Assembly: GCA_020632925.1 (NCBI GenBank)
Contig: JACKER010000007.1
Location: 558,001 to 622,000, forward strand
Length of the DNA stretch: 64,000 nt
Reading direction: 5' to 3'
From: Alphaproteobacteria bacterium
Lineage (GTDB): Bacteria; Myxococcota_A; UBA796; GCA-2862545
The position numbers and the translations under genes were made by a program. Under the pieces are notes generated by a model. That model saw only the letters and a program-made list of their open reading frames with translations. It ran no database searches and was not told where the DNA came from. Below, in pieces: positions 8,347 through 16,402 of this stretch; positions within the stretch are counted from its first letter, which is position 1; each line of letters starts with the position of its first letter.

Positions 8347-9249
8347 TCAGCTGCCGCGCGGGGCGACGAAGCGGGTGCCGAAGCGGCCCTTGATGCACAG
8401 GTGACCGCCCGTCACGCTGGCGTCGTGGGGGGAGGTGACCTTCACGATGCGGTCGTCCTGGACGTGGAGCGTCAGCGTGCAGCCGACGCCGCAGTACGGG
8501 CAGATCGTGTCCGTCTGCGTCTGGCGCTCCGGCTCCCAGGCCCCTTCCTGGCGCAGCTCGTGCTCGGTCACGGGTTGCAGGGCGCCGGTCGGGCAGACCC
8601 CGATGCAGTTGCCGCAGTACACGCAGGCCGAGTCGGTGAGGGGCTTGTCGAGCTCGGTGCTGATCCGGGCGTCGAAGCCCCGGCCCGCGACCGCGATCGC
8701 GAAGCTCGCCTGGGCCTGCTCGCCGCACGCGTCGACGCACTTGTAGCAGAGGATGCACTTGCCGTAGTCGCGGACGTACAGCTCGTTGTCCACCTTGATC
8801 GGCTGGCAGACGGTGGCGGCGGTCGCGCCGTCGGTGGCGTGGTGGTGACCCGCGCGGGCGGCGTCCCGCTCGCCGGCGGCCGACGGAGGGGCGGCGGGGC
8901 CCATGCGCGACGGATCCGCGCCCAGCGAGGCCATCCAGGGCTTCACCTGCTCCGCGGCGGACAGATCCACCGAGGACCCGAGCAGCTCGAGCACCATCTT
9001 GCGCGAGGTTCGGACCCGGTCGCTGTTCGTGCGGACGACCATCCCGGCTTCGGCCTTGCGCCCGCAGGCGGGGACCAGGACCCGGCTCCCCTCGACCTCG
9101 ACCACGCACACCCGGCAGGCGGTCGCGGGATCGAGGTTGGGCGCCCAGCACAGCGTCGGCGTGCTGATGCCGAGGGTGGCCGCCGCCTCCATCAGCGTGG
9201 TGCCCTCGGGGACGGTGACCTTCTGGCCGTCGATCTCGAGCTCGATCAC
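8347..9249 (-). CDS. Iron-sulphur subunit of formate dehydrogenase (detached N-terminal half of FdhA/FdsA)
   Basis: A 300-residue electron-transfer protein matching the N-terminal part of NAD-linked formate dehydrogenase alpha subunits. In order: a [2Fe-2S] ferredoxin domain (cysteines in LCWAPN and ACRVC, then PACGRKA), a two-[4Fe-4S] region (CILCYKCVDACG and CVYCGNCIGVC), then the molybdopterin-type [4Fe-4S] motif CPYCGVGC ending in HLCIKGRFG. The lysine in CIKG corresponds to the residue that couples this cluster to the Mo/W cofactor. It stops exactly where the cofactor-binding half would begin; that half is the separate gene at 11046-12956. GTG start with a 4-bp overlap with the NuoEF-like gene. 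A poly-His patch lies in the linker. Confidence 0.9.
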   Translation of the reverse strand: MIELEIDGQKVTVPEGTTLMEAAATLGISTPTLCWAPNLDPATACRVCVVEVEGSRVLVPACGRKAEAGMVVRTNSDRVRTSRKMVLELLGSSVDLSAAEQVKPWMASLGADPSRMGPAAPPSAAGERDAARAGHHHATDGATAATVCQPIKVDNELYVRDYGKCILCYKCVDACGEQAQASFAIAVAGRGFDARISTELDKPLTDSACVYCGNCIGVCPTGALQPVTEHELRQEGAWEPERQTQTDTICPYCGVGCTLTLHVQDDRIVKVTSPHDASVTGGHLCIKGRFGTRFVAPRGS

Positions 9250-11039
9250 CGTCCACCTCCGAGCAGCCCGAGGCGGACCGCGCTCTGGACCGCGCTCGCG
9301 GCCGTCTGCCCCAGACCACAGATCGACGCGTCGCGCAGCACGGCGCCGAGGTCGTCGAGCAGCGCGGGATCGGCGGACCCGCCCGAGCTCCGCCTCGCGA
9401 CCCACTCCTCCATACGCACCGTCCCGACCCGGCAGGGCACGCACTGGCCACAGCTCTCGTCACGGAAGAAGGCCGTGATCCGGCGTAGCAGGTCGGCGAT
9501 GTCGGCGCTGTCGTCGAGCACCAGCACCACCCCCGAGCCCATGGTCGCTCCGATCCGCCGCGTGTCCTCGAAGGTGAGGGGTACGTCGAGCTGGTCGGCG
9601 GTCACGAAGCCGCCGGCCGCGCCCCCGAGCAGGACGGCGCGCACCGGACGACCCGAGGGCGTGCCGCCCCCGAGCGCGATCACCTCGCGCAGCGTCGTGC
9701 CCATCCCCACCTCGACCACGCCGGGTCGCCGCACGTGCCCCGCGAGGCAGAACAGGCGCGTGCCCGCCGAGCCGGGGACGCCACGCGCGGCCCAGGCCTC
9801 CGGGCCCTCGGTGAGGATGAGGGGGACGTTGGCCAGCGTCTCCACGTTGTTGATGGCCGTGGGCTGGCCGAACAGGCCGCTGTCGGAGGGGAAGGGGGGC
9901 TTCTGACGGGGCTCCCCGCGCAGGCCCTCCATGGAGTTGAGCAGCGCCGTCTCCTCGCCGCAGATGTACGCGCCCGCGCCGCGCACCAGCTCCACGTCGA
10001 GCTTCACGCCCCGGCCGAGGACGTCGTCCCCCAGCCACCCGCGTTGGCGGAGGGTGTCGATCGCGTGCTGCAGGCGTTGCCGGGCGAGGGGGTACTCGTC
10101 GCGGACGTAGATCCGCGCGAGCTCGGAGCCCACGGCGAACGCGGCGATGGCGACGCCTTCGACCACCGTGTACGGGTCCTGCTCCATCAGCACCCGGTCC
10201 TTGAACGTCCCGGGCTCGGACTCGTCGGCATTGCACACGAGGTGGTGGGGACGCGCGGGCTGCCGGGCGACGGCCTCCCACTTGCGCGCGGTGGGGAAGG
10301 CGGCGCCGCCCCGTCCGACGAGGCCGCTGCGGCCCACCAGCGCGATCACCTCGGCGGGACCGAGCTCGAGCGCTCGCCGAAGGCCCGCTCCGCCGCCGCT
10401 CCGCCGCCAGGCGTCGATGTCGGTGGGATCGACCTGACCGACCCTTCGCAGCAGGTGGAGCGCCTCGCGCGGTTGGAGGGGTTGCACGCCTCCCCGCTCG
10501 GGCGCTGTGCCTGACCGGACGGCCTCGGCGACGGAGGGCGCGTCCACACCACCCCACAGGACCTCGGTGGGTGGGGCTCCCGGGACCACGAGCAGCGCGG
10601 CGGGCGCCTGATCGCACAGGCCGAGGCAGGGGCTGCGCATCCAACCGCGTCCCTTCACGGCCTTCCCCTCGGGCCCCAGCGTGCCCGCGAGCTCGCCGCA
10701 GATCCGCTCCGCCCCGGCCAGCCTGCAGGCCACGTCGTCGCAGACGTGCGCGACCGTCGTGGGCCGCTCCTCGTCGACGTTGAACAGCGCGTAGAAGGTG
10801 ACCACGCCCCAGGCCTCGGCTGGCGGCACGTGGAGGCGGCGGCACACGTAGCCGAGCCCGCCTTCGGTGATCCGACCCACGCGATCCTGGAGCGCGTGCA
10901 GCGCGGGGAGCAGGTGGGCGCGGAGGCGACGCGCCTCGCGGAGCGGAACCGTCGCCAGGGTCTCCCCCTCGCCGATGACGGCGTCGACGGCTTCGCGCTC
11001 CTCGCGGCTCGGTTCGGTGTCCAGGTGACGGAGATCCAC
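9246..11039 (-). CDS. fdhB: NAD-binding diaphorase subunit of formate dehydrogenase, NuoE-NuoF fusion
   Basis: A 597-residue fusion of the 24-kDa and 51-kDa complex I-type modules, as in FdhB of some NAD-dependent formate dehydrogenases. Residues 1-160 are a thioredoxin-like [2Fe-2S] domain (CDDVAC near residue 99 and CLGLCDQ near 140). The NuoF part carries the FMN/NADH glycine loop GRGGAAFPT near residue 246, NADESEPGTFKDR, GAGAYICGEETAL, and the [4Fe-4S] motif SCGQCVPCRVGT near 530. It passes electrons between formate-oxidising subunits and NAD. It begins 6 bp after fdhA and overlaps the iron-sulphur subunit by 4 bp. Confidence 0.93.
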   Translation of the reverse strand: MDLRHLDTEPSREEREAVDAVIGEGETLATVPLREARRLRAHLLPALHALQDRVGRITEGGLGYVCRRLHVPPAEAWGVVTFYALFNVDEERPTTVAHVCDDVACRLAGAERICGELAGTLGPEGKAVKGRGWMRSPCLGLCDQAPAALLVVPGAPPTEVLWGGVDAPSVAEAVRSGTAPERGGVQPLQPREALHLLRRVGQVDPTDIDAWRRSGGGAGLRRALELGPAEVIALVGRSGLVGRGGAAFPTARKWEAVARQPARPHHLVCNADESEPGTFKDRVLMEQDPYTVVEGVAIAAFAVGSELARIYVRDEYPLARQRLQHAIDTLRQRGWLGDDVLGRGVKLDVELVRGAGAYICGEETALLNSMEGLRGEPRQKPPFPSDSGLFGQPTAINNVETLANVPLILTEGPEAWAARGVPGSAGTRLFCLAGHVRRPGVVEVGMGTTLREVIALGGGTPSGRPVRAVLLGGAAGGFVTADQLDVPLTFEDTRRIGATMGSGVVLVLDDSADIADLLRRITAFFRDESCGQCVPCRVGTVRMEEWVARRSSGGSADPALLDDLGAVLRDASICGLGQTAASAVQSAVRLGLLGGGR

Positions 11040-11045
11040 GGTGCC

Positions 11046-12956
11046 TCAGCTGGCAGGTGCGGGCGACAGGCGCTCGACGCGGACGGCAGCCGCCTTGAAC
11101 TCGGCGGTGCCGGCGGCGGGATCGCTCGTGTCGACCGTCAGCAGGTTGGTATCCACCTGATCGGGGTGGTGGAACGTCATGAAGACCAGGCCCGTACGGA
11201 GGTGCGGGTCGATGCGGACGACGGTCTCGACGGCGCCGCGCCGGCTGGAGACGCGGACGCGATCGCCCTCCGTCAGTCCGTGCTCGGCGGCGGTGCCCGG
11301 TCCCATCTCGAGCGCCTCGCCGCGGGACAGCGGCGCACCGAGGTGGCCGCTCTGGACACCGGTGTTGTAGGAGTCGAGCTTGCGGCCGGTGGTCAGGAGG
11401 AGCGGGAAGCTCTCGTCCACCGGCTCCGCGACCGGCGCCCACGCGACGACCGCGAACGGCGCTCGCTGGCCCGGGACCGGATCCTCCCAGAGCCGCGCGT
11501 GCAGGAACGGGGTGCCCGGGTGGTCCTCGCTCGGGCAGGGCCACTGCAGCCCGTCCTCGGCCTCGAGGCGCTCCCAGCTCATGCCCGCGTGCATCGGGGA
11601 CACGCGGCGGAGCTCCTCCCACGCATCGTGGGGCGACCGGATGCCGAGATCGACGCCCAGACGCTTCGCGGTCTCCACGAGGATCTCGATGTCGTCGCGC
11701 GCCCCGTCGGGCGGCGGGACCGCCCGGCGGCAGCGCTGCACGCGACGCTCGGAGTTGGTCACGCTGCCCTCGGACTCGCACCAGGACGCGGTGCCCGGCA
11801 GGACCACGTCGGCGAGCTCGGCGGTCTTCGTGAGGAAGATGTCCTGCACGACGAGGTGATCGAGGCGCTTCAGGCAGTCGATCGCGTGGCCCGAGTTCGC
11901 CTCGCTCTGCGCCGGGTTCTCACCGAAGATCCACAGCCCGCGCAGATCGCCGCGGTGCATGGCGTCGAACATGGCGGTGAGGTGCCACCCCGGCTTCTCC
12001 GGGGTCCGGTCGATGTCGCCCCAGACGCTGCGCACGCGGGCCCGGGCGACCGGGTCGACCACGTCCTGGAACCCGGGGAACTTGTTGGGCAACGCACCCA
12101 TGTCGCCGCCGCCCTGGACGTTGTTCTGTCCTCGCAGCGGGTTCAGGCCGCAGCCCCAGCGCCCGATCTTCCCGGTCGCCAGCGAGAGGTTGATCAGCGC
12201 GCGGACATTGTCGACGGCGTTGTGGTGTTCGGTGATCCCGAGCGTCCAGCAGATGACGCCGCGGTCCGCCCTGCCGTAGTCGATGGCCACCTTGCGGACC
12301 ATCGCGGCCGGCACGCCCGTGACCTCCTCCACGTCCTCCGGCCGGTACTGCTGGACGGACGCGGCCCACGCGTCGAAGCCGGTGGTCGCGCGGCGCACGA
12401 AGTCGTGGTCCACCAGGCCCTGCTCGATCAGGACGTACCCGATGGCGTTGGCGAGCGCGATGTCCGCCCCCACGTGCAGCGGCAGGTGCAGGTCGGCCCA
12501 GGCCGCCGTGGACGTCCGCCGGGGATCGACGACGTACAGCCGGGCGCCGTTGCGCACGCCGCGGATGACGTGATGGAAGAAGATGGGGTGGGCCTCACGG
12601 GTCGATGAGCCCACCAGGAGGATGACGTCGGTCTCCTCCATCTCGCGGTAGGACGTCGTCCCACCGCCCGCACCGAAGACCGTCGCCAGACCGACGACGC
12701 TTGGGGCGTGTCAAGTTCGGTTGCAGCTGTCCACGTGGTTCGTGCCGATGGCCGTGCGCACGAACTTCTGGGCGACGTAGTTCGACTCGTTCGTGGCCTT
12801 GGAGCAGGCGAACATACCGATCGAGGTGGGCCCGCTCGCGTCCATCACGCGCTTCAGGCCGCTCGCGGCGCGATCGAGCGCCTCGTCCCAGGTGGCGGGA
12901 CGCAGAACGCCGGCATCGCGGACCAGGGGAGTGGTGAGGCGGGGCAACCGAGCCAT
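11046..12956 (-). CDS. fdhA: Selenocysteine-containing formate dehydrogenase catalytic subunit (Mo/W-bisPGD domain), in-frame TGA
   Basis: Catalytic subunit that oxidises formate (or reduces CO2) at a Mo/W-bis-pyranopterin centre. It reads as one 636-residue frame only if TGA at 12713-12711 is decoded as selenocysteine (residue 82). Around it, GTNHVDSCNRT-U-HAPSVVGL aligns with GTNNVDCCARV-U-HGPSVAGL of E. coli FdhF, and downstream GLNPLRGQNNVQGGGDMGALP and QDIFLTKTAELADVVLP match the family. The start has a perfect AAGGAGGT. Unlike most homologues it lacks the N-terminal [4Fe-4S] domain, which is encoded downstream at 8347-9249. Calling two ORFs split at the TGA would be wrong. Confidence 0.93.
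12681..12713 (-). promoter_or_regulatory. SECIS element and UGA selenocysteine codon of fdhA
   Basis: The UGA (12713-12711) is followed after 11 nt by CGUCGUC-GGUCU-GGCGACG, a 7-bp stem (one U.G pair) with a five-base loop. The E. coli fdhF SECIS has the same 11-nt spacing, a 7-base 5' arm and the identical GGUCU apical loop, which binds SelB. This directs selenocysteine insertion and lies wholly within coding sequence. Confidence 0.9.
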
Positions 12957-13025
12957 GGGGACCTCCTTGCGGAACGGTGCCCATCCTCTGTTGGAGCGGC
13001 CAGGAATGCAAGCCCGGAGGGCGTG

Positions 13026-13646
13026 CTACTCGCCCTCGCCCTTCTGCATGACGACCAGCTTGTACTCCGCGAACTTCGACTCGCCCGCGGTCACGAGCAC
13101 GGCGGTGATCAGGGAGTAGGGCGTGGAGGCGTCGGCCACGACCAGGAGACGTCCGTCGAAGGGCTCTCCACCACGGATCTCGAGGGCCTTGAGGTGGTCC
13201 GCCCGCTCGATCAGCGAGTCGCGCAGCTCCGGGATCGAGACCTGACCGCTGGTCGAGTCGACCTTGGCGGTCGGGACGACCTCCTTGTCCTCCACCAGGA
13301 TCATCTGCTTGGTGATGGTGACCTTGGTGGCGGCCTCCATCACCTTCTTGTTGGTGGACTCGGGCGGCCGCATGTCCAGGCTGACGTTGATGTTCGACGG
13401 CTCGGTCGCGAAGCTCATGACCAGGAACACCAGGAGCATGGTCATGATGTCCATCATGGGCGTCAGGTTCAGGTGCCCGATGGTCTCGCCTGGCAGCGCC
13501 TTCTTCTTCTTGCGCTTCTTCTTGTGGTGCGCACCACCGGACCAGAGCATGTCCTCCGGGCTCACGTCGTGGTGCTCGCCGTCGTGCTCGGGCGGGTACG
13601 TCTCCATCCCGCCCTCGGCCGGCTCGTTCTCGTCGGCGCCGCTCAT
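13026..13646 (-). CDS. ExbD/TolR-family proton-channel subunit (second copy)
   Basis: A 206-residue ExbD/TolR protein: a charged cytoplasmic head with a Lys-rich patch (HHKKKRKKKK), then the family membrane helix LTPMMDIMTMLLVFLVM bearing the proton-binding aspartate, and a periplasmic domain. The cytoplasmic head is longer than in typical ExbD. It overlaps the preceding ExbD gene by one base (TGATG), making a three-gene ExbB-ExbD-ExbD module. Such modules with two different ExbD proteins occur in myxobacterial motors (AglR-AglQ-AglS), so energising a surface or gliding process is one possibility; no TonB, TolA or TolB gene is adjacent. Confidence 0.88.
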   Translation of the reverse strand: MSGADENEPAEGGMETYPPEHDGEHHDVSPEDMLWSGGAHHKKKRKKKKALPGETIGHLNLTPMMDIMTMLLVFLVMSFATEPSNINVSLDMRPPESTNKKVMEAATKVTITKQMILVEDKEVVPTAKVDSTSGQVSIPELRDSLIERADHLKALEIRGGEPFDGRLLVVADASTPYSLITAVLVTAGESKFAEYKLVVMQKGEGE

Positions 13647-14152
13647 CAGCCCCCTCCGGTGCTGGCGCGTGCCAGCAGGACATCGGGGAACAGCATCCGA
13701 CCTTCGTACTCGCGCGCAGCGTCCATCGCCGCGACCACGGTGCGGTACTCGATGTCGTCCGACGCCGTGATGATCAGCGACTCGCCCATCTGGAGCGTCC
13801 GCTTCACCTTCTCGAGCTCCTGCGTCAGCTTCTCGTTGTCGTACTCCCCGCTCTTGAGCTTCACCTCGACGGCGCCGAGCTCCGGCTGGTTGGTGACCAG
13901 CTTGTATCCCTGGGAGTGGATGAACAGGGTGAGCGTCACCTCCGGCTTCTTGTCCGGGTTGTCGCTCGGGTTCCGGGCGCTTGAACCGTAGGCCGGCGGC
14001 ATCAGGTCGATGAGACGGAACTCGATGACGACCTGGAAGGTGAAGATCAGGAAGATGACGAGCGTGGTGATGATGTCGAGGTACGGCGTGAGGTTGAGCT
14101 CACCGCTCTCCGCTGCCTCGTCTTCGAGCTCGTGGTGGCCTCGACGGCTCAT
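13646..14152 (-). CDS. ExbD/TolR-family proton-channel subunit (first copy)
   Basis: A 168-residue protein with a short acidic head, the membrane helix LTPYLDIITTLVIFLIF containing the conserved aspartate, and a periplasmic domain with a long helical part (LTQELEKVKRTLQMGE). It differs clearly from the second copy, so the pair is not a recent duplication. It lies 61 bp after the ExbB-like gene and overlaps the next gene by one base. Confidence 0.88.
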   Translation of the reverse strand: MSRRGHHELEDEAAESGELNLTPYLDIITTLVIFLIFTFQVVIEFRLIDLMPPAYGSSARNPSDNPDKKPEVTLTLFIHSQGYKLVTNQPELGAVEVKLKSGEYDNEKLTQELEKVKRTLQMGESLIITASDDIEYRTVVAAMDAAREYEGRMLFPDVLLARASTGGG

Positions 14153-14213
14153 CGTGTGCCCGCTCCGGTGGGTGGGGTCAGCTCAGCGTAGCCCGATCCG
14201 GTCTGGGACCGAA

Positions 14214-14879
14214 TCAAGTCGCCGCCGGGGTCCCGGACTCGCGACCACCGGACGCCAGGCGACGACGCGCCAGGATGTTCTCGATGCGGATCGCGCTGTG
14301 CTCGACGCCGTCCATGACGTTCTTCGTGAGGACCGACAGGACCATGTGGAAGAACACGCACGTCACCGCGATCGCGAGGCCGAAGAAGGTGTTCGACATG
14401 GCGTGGGCGATACCCTGGGTGAGCAGGACCGACTTCTGGTCCGGCGCCGCGAGACCGACGGCCGCGAAGGCCTGGATCAGACCGTAGACGGTGCCGACCA
14501 GCCCGATCAGGGTGGCGAGGTTCGCGATGCCCCAGAGGATGCCGGCGCGGCGCGTGACCTGCGGCATGACCTCGGACAGGCCCTCGTCGATGGCTGCGGT
14601 GACGGCGGCGCCGCCCATCCGCGCGTTGACGAGCGCGCTGCGGACCACGCGGGGCACGGCGGCGCCCTCCTGCGAGGTGCACAGCTTGATGGCGCGGTCG
14701 AAGTTCCCCGCCATCACCAGCTTCTCGATCGCCGACAGGAACGTCTTCTCGTTGATCCGGAGACGGAACATCAGGACGAACAGGCGCTCCGACACGATGG
14801 CCATGGCGAAGATGAGCACAAACAGGTTCACCCACATCAGGCTTCCGCCGTCGCGGAACAGCTGGGCAATGCTCGTCAT
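14214..14879 (-). CDS. ExbB/TolQ/MotA-family proton-channel protein
   Basis: A 221-residue inner-membrane protein with three predicted helices: one near residues 15-35, then the pair around residues 115-185 containing GILWGIANLATLIGLVGTVYGLIQ-type family sequence and GIAHAMSNTFFGLAIAV. It forms the pentameric channel that works with ExbD dimers. The start at 14879 was chosen because the first hydrophobic helix follows at once; the upstream in-frame stretch is not protein-like. It heads the ExbB-ExbD-ExbD operon. Confidence 0.9.
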   Translation of the reverse strand: MTSIAQLFRDGGSLMWVNLFVLIFAMAIVSERLFVLMFRLRINEKTFLSAIEKLVMAGNFDRAIKLCTSQEGAAVPRVVRSALVNARMGGAAVTAAIDEGLSEVMPQVTRRAGILWGIANLATLIGLVGTVYGLIQAFAAVGLAAPDQKSVLLTQGIAHAMSNTFFGLAIAVTCVFFHMVLSVLTKNVMDGVEHSAIRIENILARRRLASGGRESGTPAAT

Positions 14880-15117
14880 GAACGGAATCTCCGTGTCGTT
14901 GGGCCGGTCGAGGCCCGTCCAGTCGGCGAAGGATGCAGCGATCGGGTCCGGCGTGCAAGCCGCGAGACCAGGGGCGCGGGAATAATAGCGTGCGTGGTTA
15001 ACGTGTGGGGCCGGTTCGCGCAGCCCCGCGGGCCACCGAACCGTTCGGTCCACGGCGCAACGGGTTTCGGACGATCCGCGTCGAGCGGATGCGACGCCGT
15101 GCTGGACGGGATCCGGA
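14880..15117 (-). promoter_or_regulatory. Leader region of the ExbB-ExbD operon with an inverted repeat
   Basis: This 238-bp gap contains a perfect inverted repeat, ACCGAAC-C-GTTCGGT (15035-15049), and an AT-rich hexamer reading TATTAT on the minus strand (14987-14982), unusual in this GC-rich sequence and a candidate -10 box. No convincing -35 box was seen at the normal spacing. Confidence 0.4.
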
Positions 15118-16182
15118 TCACGCGAACCGCAGGTCGTGGCGCTGGCCACAGTAGCGGCAGACCAGCACCGTCATCCCGCGAACGGGAGCGTCGAGGTTGG
15201 CGTCGCAGGCGGTGCAGCGCGTCGGTGCGTCGACGGGCATGCCGTGGTCGGGCGCGGGCACCGCGACGCCGCCGGCCATGCGGTGGGCGATCTGGCCGGA
15301 GCGCAGCTCCTCGATCCAGGTGTCCCAGAGCTTGGCCGACTCACCCGAGTTGATGTCGAAGACACTCTTCTTGAGACGGGTGTTCTGCCACTGGATGGTG
15401 ACGAGCTGATCCTTGAAGACCAGCCCCTTCGTGCTGTCGTCGGAGGCCGCGATGTTGCCGATCGGCTCGTCGATCAGGCACTCGTGCTTGTCCTCGGAGG
15501 AAGCCGTGAAGAACAGGAACTTCTTCGTCTTGATGGTTTCCTTCTGCTCGAACCGGATCCGCTTGTCCGTGAGGTAGAGGAAGCCGTTGACCACGCCGCC
15601 GGGGGCGTCCTGCCAGGCGCACTCGCCGGTCACGAAGGGGTGCTCTCCGGGAGCGAGCTGGAAGCGGGCCTCGTCGAACCGATCGAGGTGCTCGTGCGCC
15701 TCCCCCACGTCCTTCTTCAGGCGGTCGAAGGGCTCGACAAAGGGCTTGGCGAGCGCGTCGAGGCGCTGGGCCTCCTGCTCGACCGTCGCCTTCACCGCCT
15801 CCGCCTCCTCCTCGATCGCCTCCAGGTCGGAGCGGTTCGCGCTGCTGACGGGCGTGCGGGACAGGCGAGCGCGGCACGCCTCGATCCGCCCACGCACCCG
15901 CTGCGTGGCGTCGCCGGACTCGCGCCGCAGCTGATCGACGAGGCCGGGAGCCGCCGCCAGCAGTCGCGCGTGCGTGTCTGCGAGATCGGGCCCCCACACC
16001 CATCCACGCGAGCGGGCGCGCGTGAGCTCGGCGCCGACCTCCGCGAGCTTCACCTGGCGGTCGGCGACGCTCGAGACCTCGTCCGCGAAGGTGCATCCCC
16101 GCGTGGCCGCGTCCAGCGCGCGGTCGGCGTCCGCAGCAGCCTGCTTGGCTCGCTGGAGCTCGGGGTCTTGCTGGTCGGACAT
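15118..16182 (-). CDS. Coiled-coil protein with PH/GRAM-like domain and C-terminal zinc ribbon
   Basis: A 354-residue soluble protein. Residues 1-175 are Ala/Glu/Arg-rich helices. Residues about 185-300 look like a GRAM/PH-like fold: FLYLTDKRIRFEQ, a Lys-rich strand, and FKDQLVTIQW. The C-terminus has a zinc ribbon, CTACDAN...VCRYCGQRH. No enzyme motif is visible. The layout (helical arm, lipid- or protein-binding PH-like module, zinc ribbon) suggests a scaffold. It is transcribed divergently from the aminotransferase. Confidence 0.7.
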   Translation of the reverse strand: MSDQQDPELQRAKQAAADADRALDAATRGCTFADEVSSVADRQVKLAEVGAELTRARSRGWVWGPDLADTHARLLAAAPGLVDQLRRESGDATQRVRGRIEACRARLSRTPVSSANRSDLEAIEEEAEAVKATVEQEAQRLDALAKPFVEPFDRLKKDVGEAHEHLDRFDEARFQLAPGEHPFVTGECAWQDAPGGVVNGFLYLTDKRIRFEQKETIKTKKFLFFTASSEDKHECLIDEPIGNIAASDDSTKGLVFKDQLVTIQWQNTRLKKSVFDINSGESAKLWDTWIEELRSGQIAHRMAGGVAVPAPDHGMPVDAPTRCTACDANLDAPVRGMTVLVCRYCGQRHDLRFA

Positions 16183-16402
16183 CGACGCGCCTCCTGGCGG
16201 CCCGAGAGTACCAGGATGTCAGGTCGGGTCCAGCGACAACCGATCGCCCCAGGTCGGAGGACGGTGGGTCGCGGGCTGGAAACATCGGTCGGTCCTGGGT
16301 CGTGCCTCGTGCGATCTCCGGTGTCACCGCGGTGACCATCCCGGCCTGCCCGCTGGCGGGCCCAGAGGCGGTTATCCCCGGTGACCTCGAAGCGGAGGCC
16401 CC
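16183..16402. promoter_or_regulatory. Divergent promoter region with 14-bp palindrome
   Basis: The gap between the divergent coiled-coil protein and aminotransferase genes contains the perfect palindrome GTCACCGCGGTGAC (16323-16336) and a related half-site GGTGACCT just before the aminotransferase (16380-16387), plus a short GCCCGC/GCGGGC hairpin between them. This is a plausible operator for a dimeric repressor; the regulator is not identified. Confidence 0.4.

Noticed and set aside
12711..12713. In-frame stop suggesting that fdhA is a pseudogene or two genes
   Set aside because: The SECIS hairpin, the conserved flanking residues and an uninterrupted frame on both sides support selenocysteine decoding.
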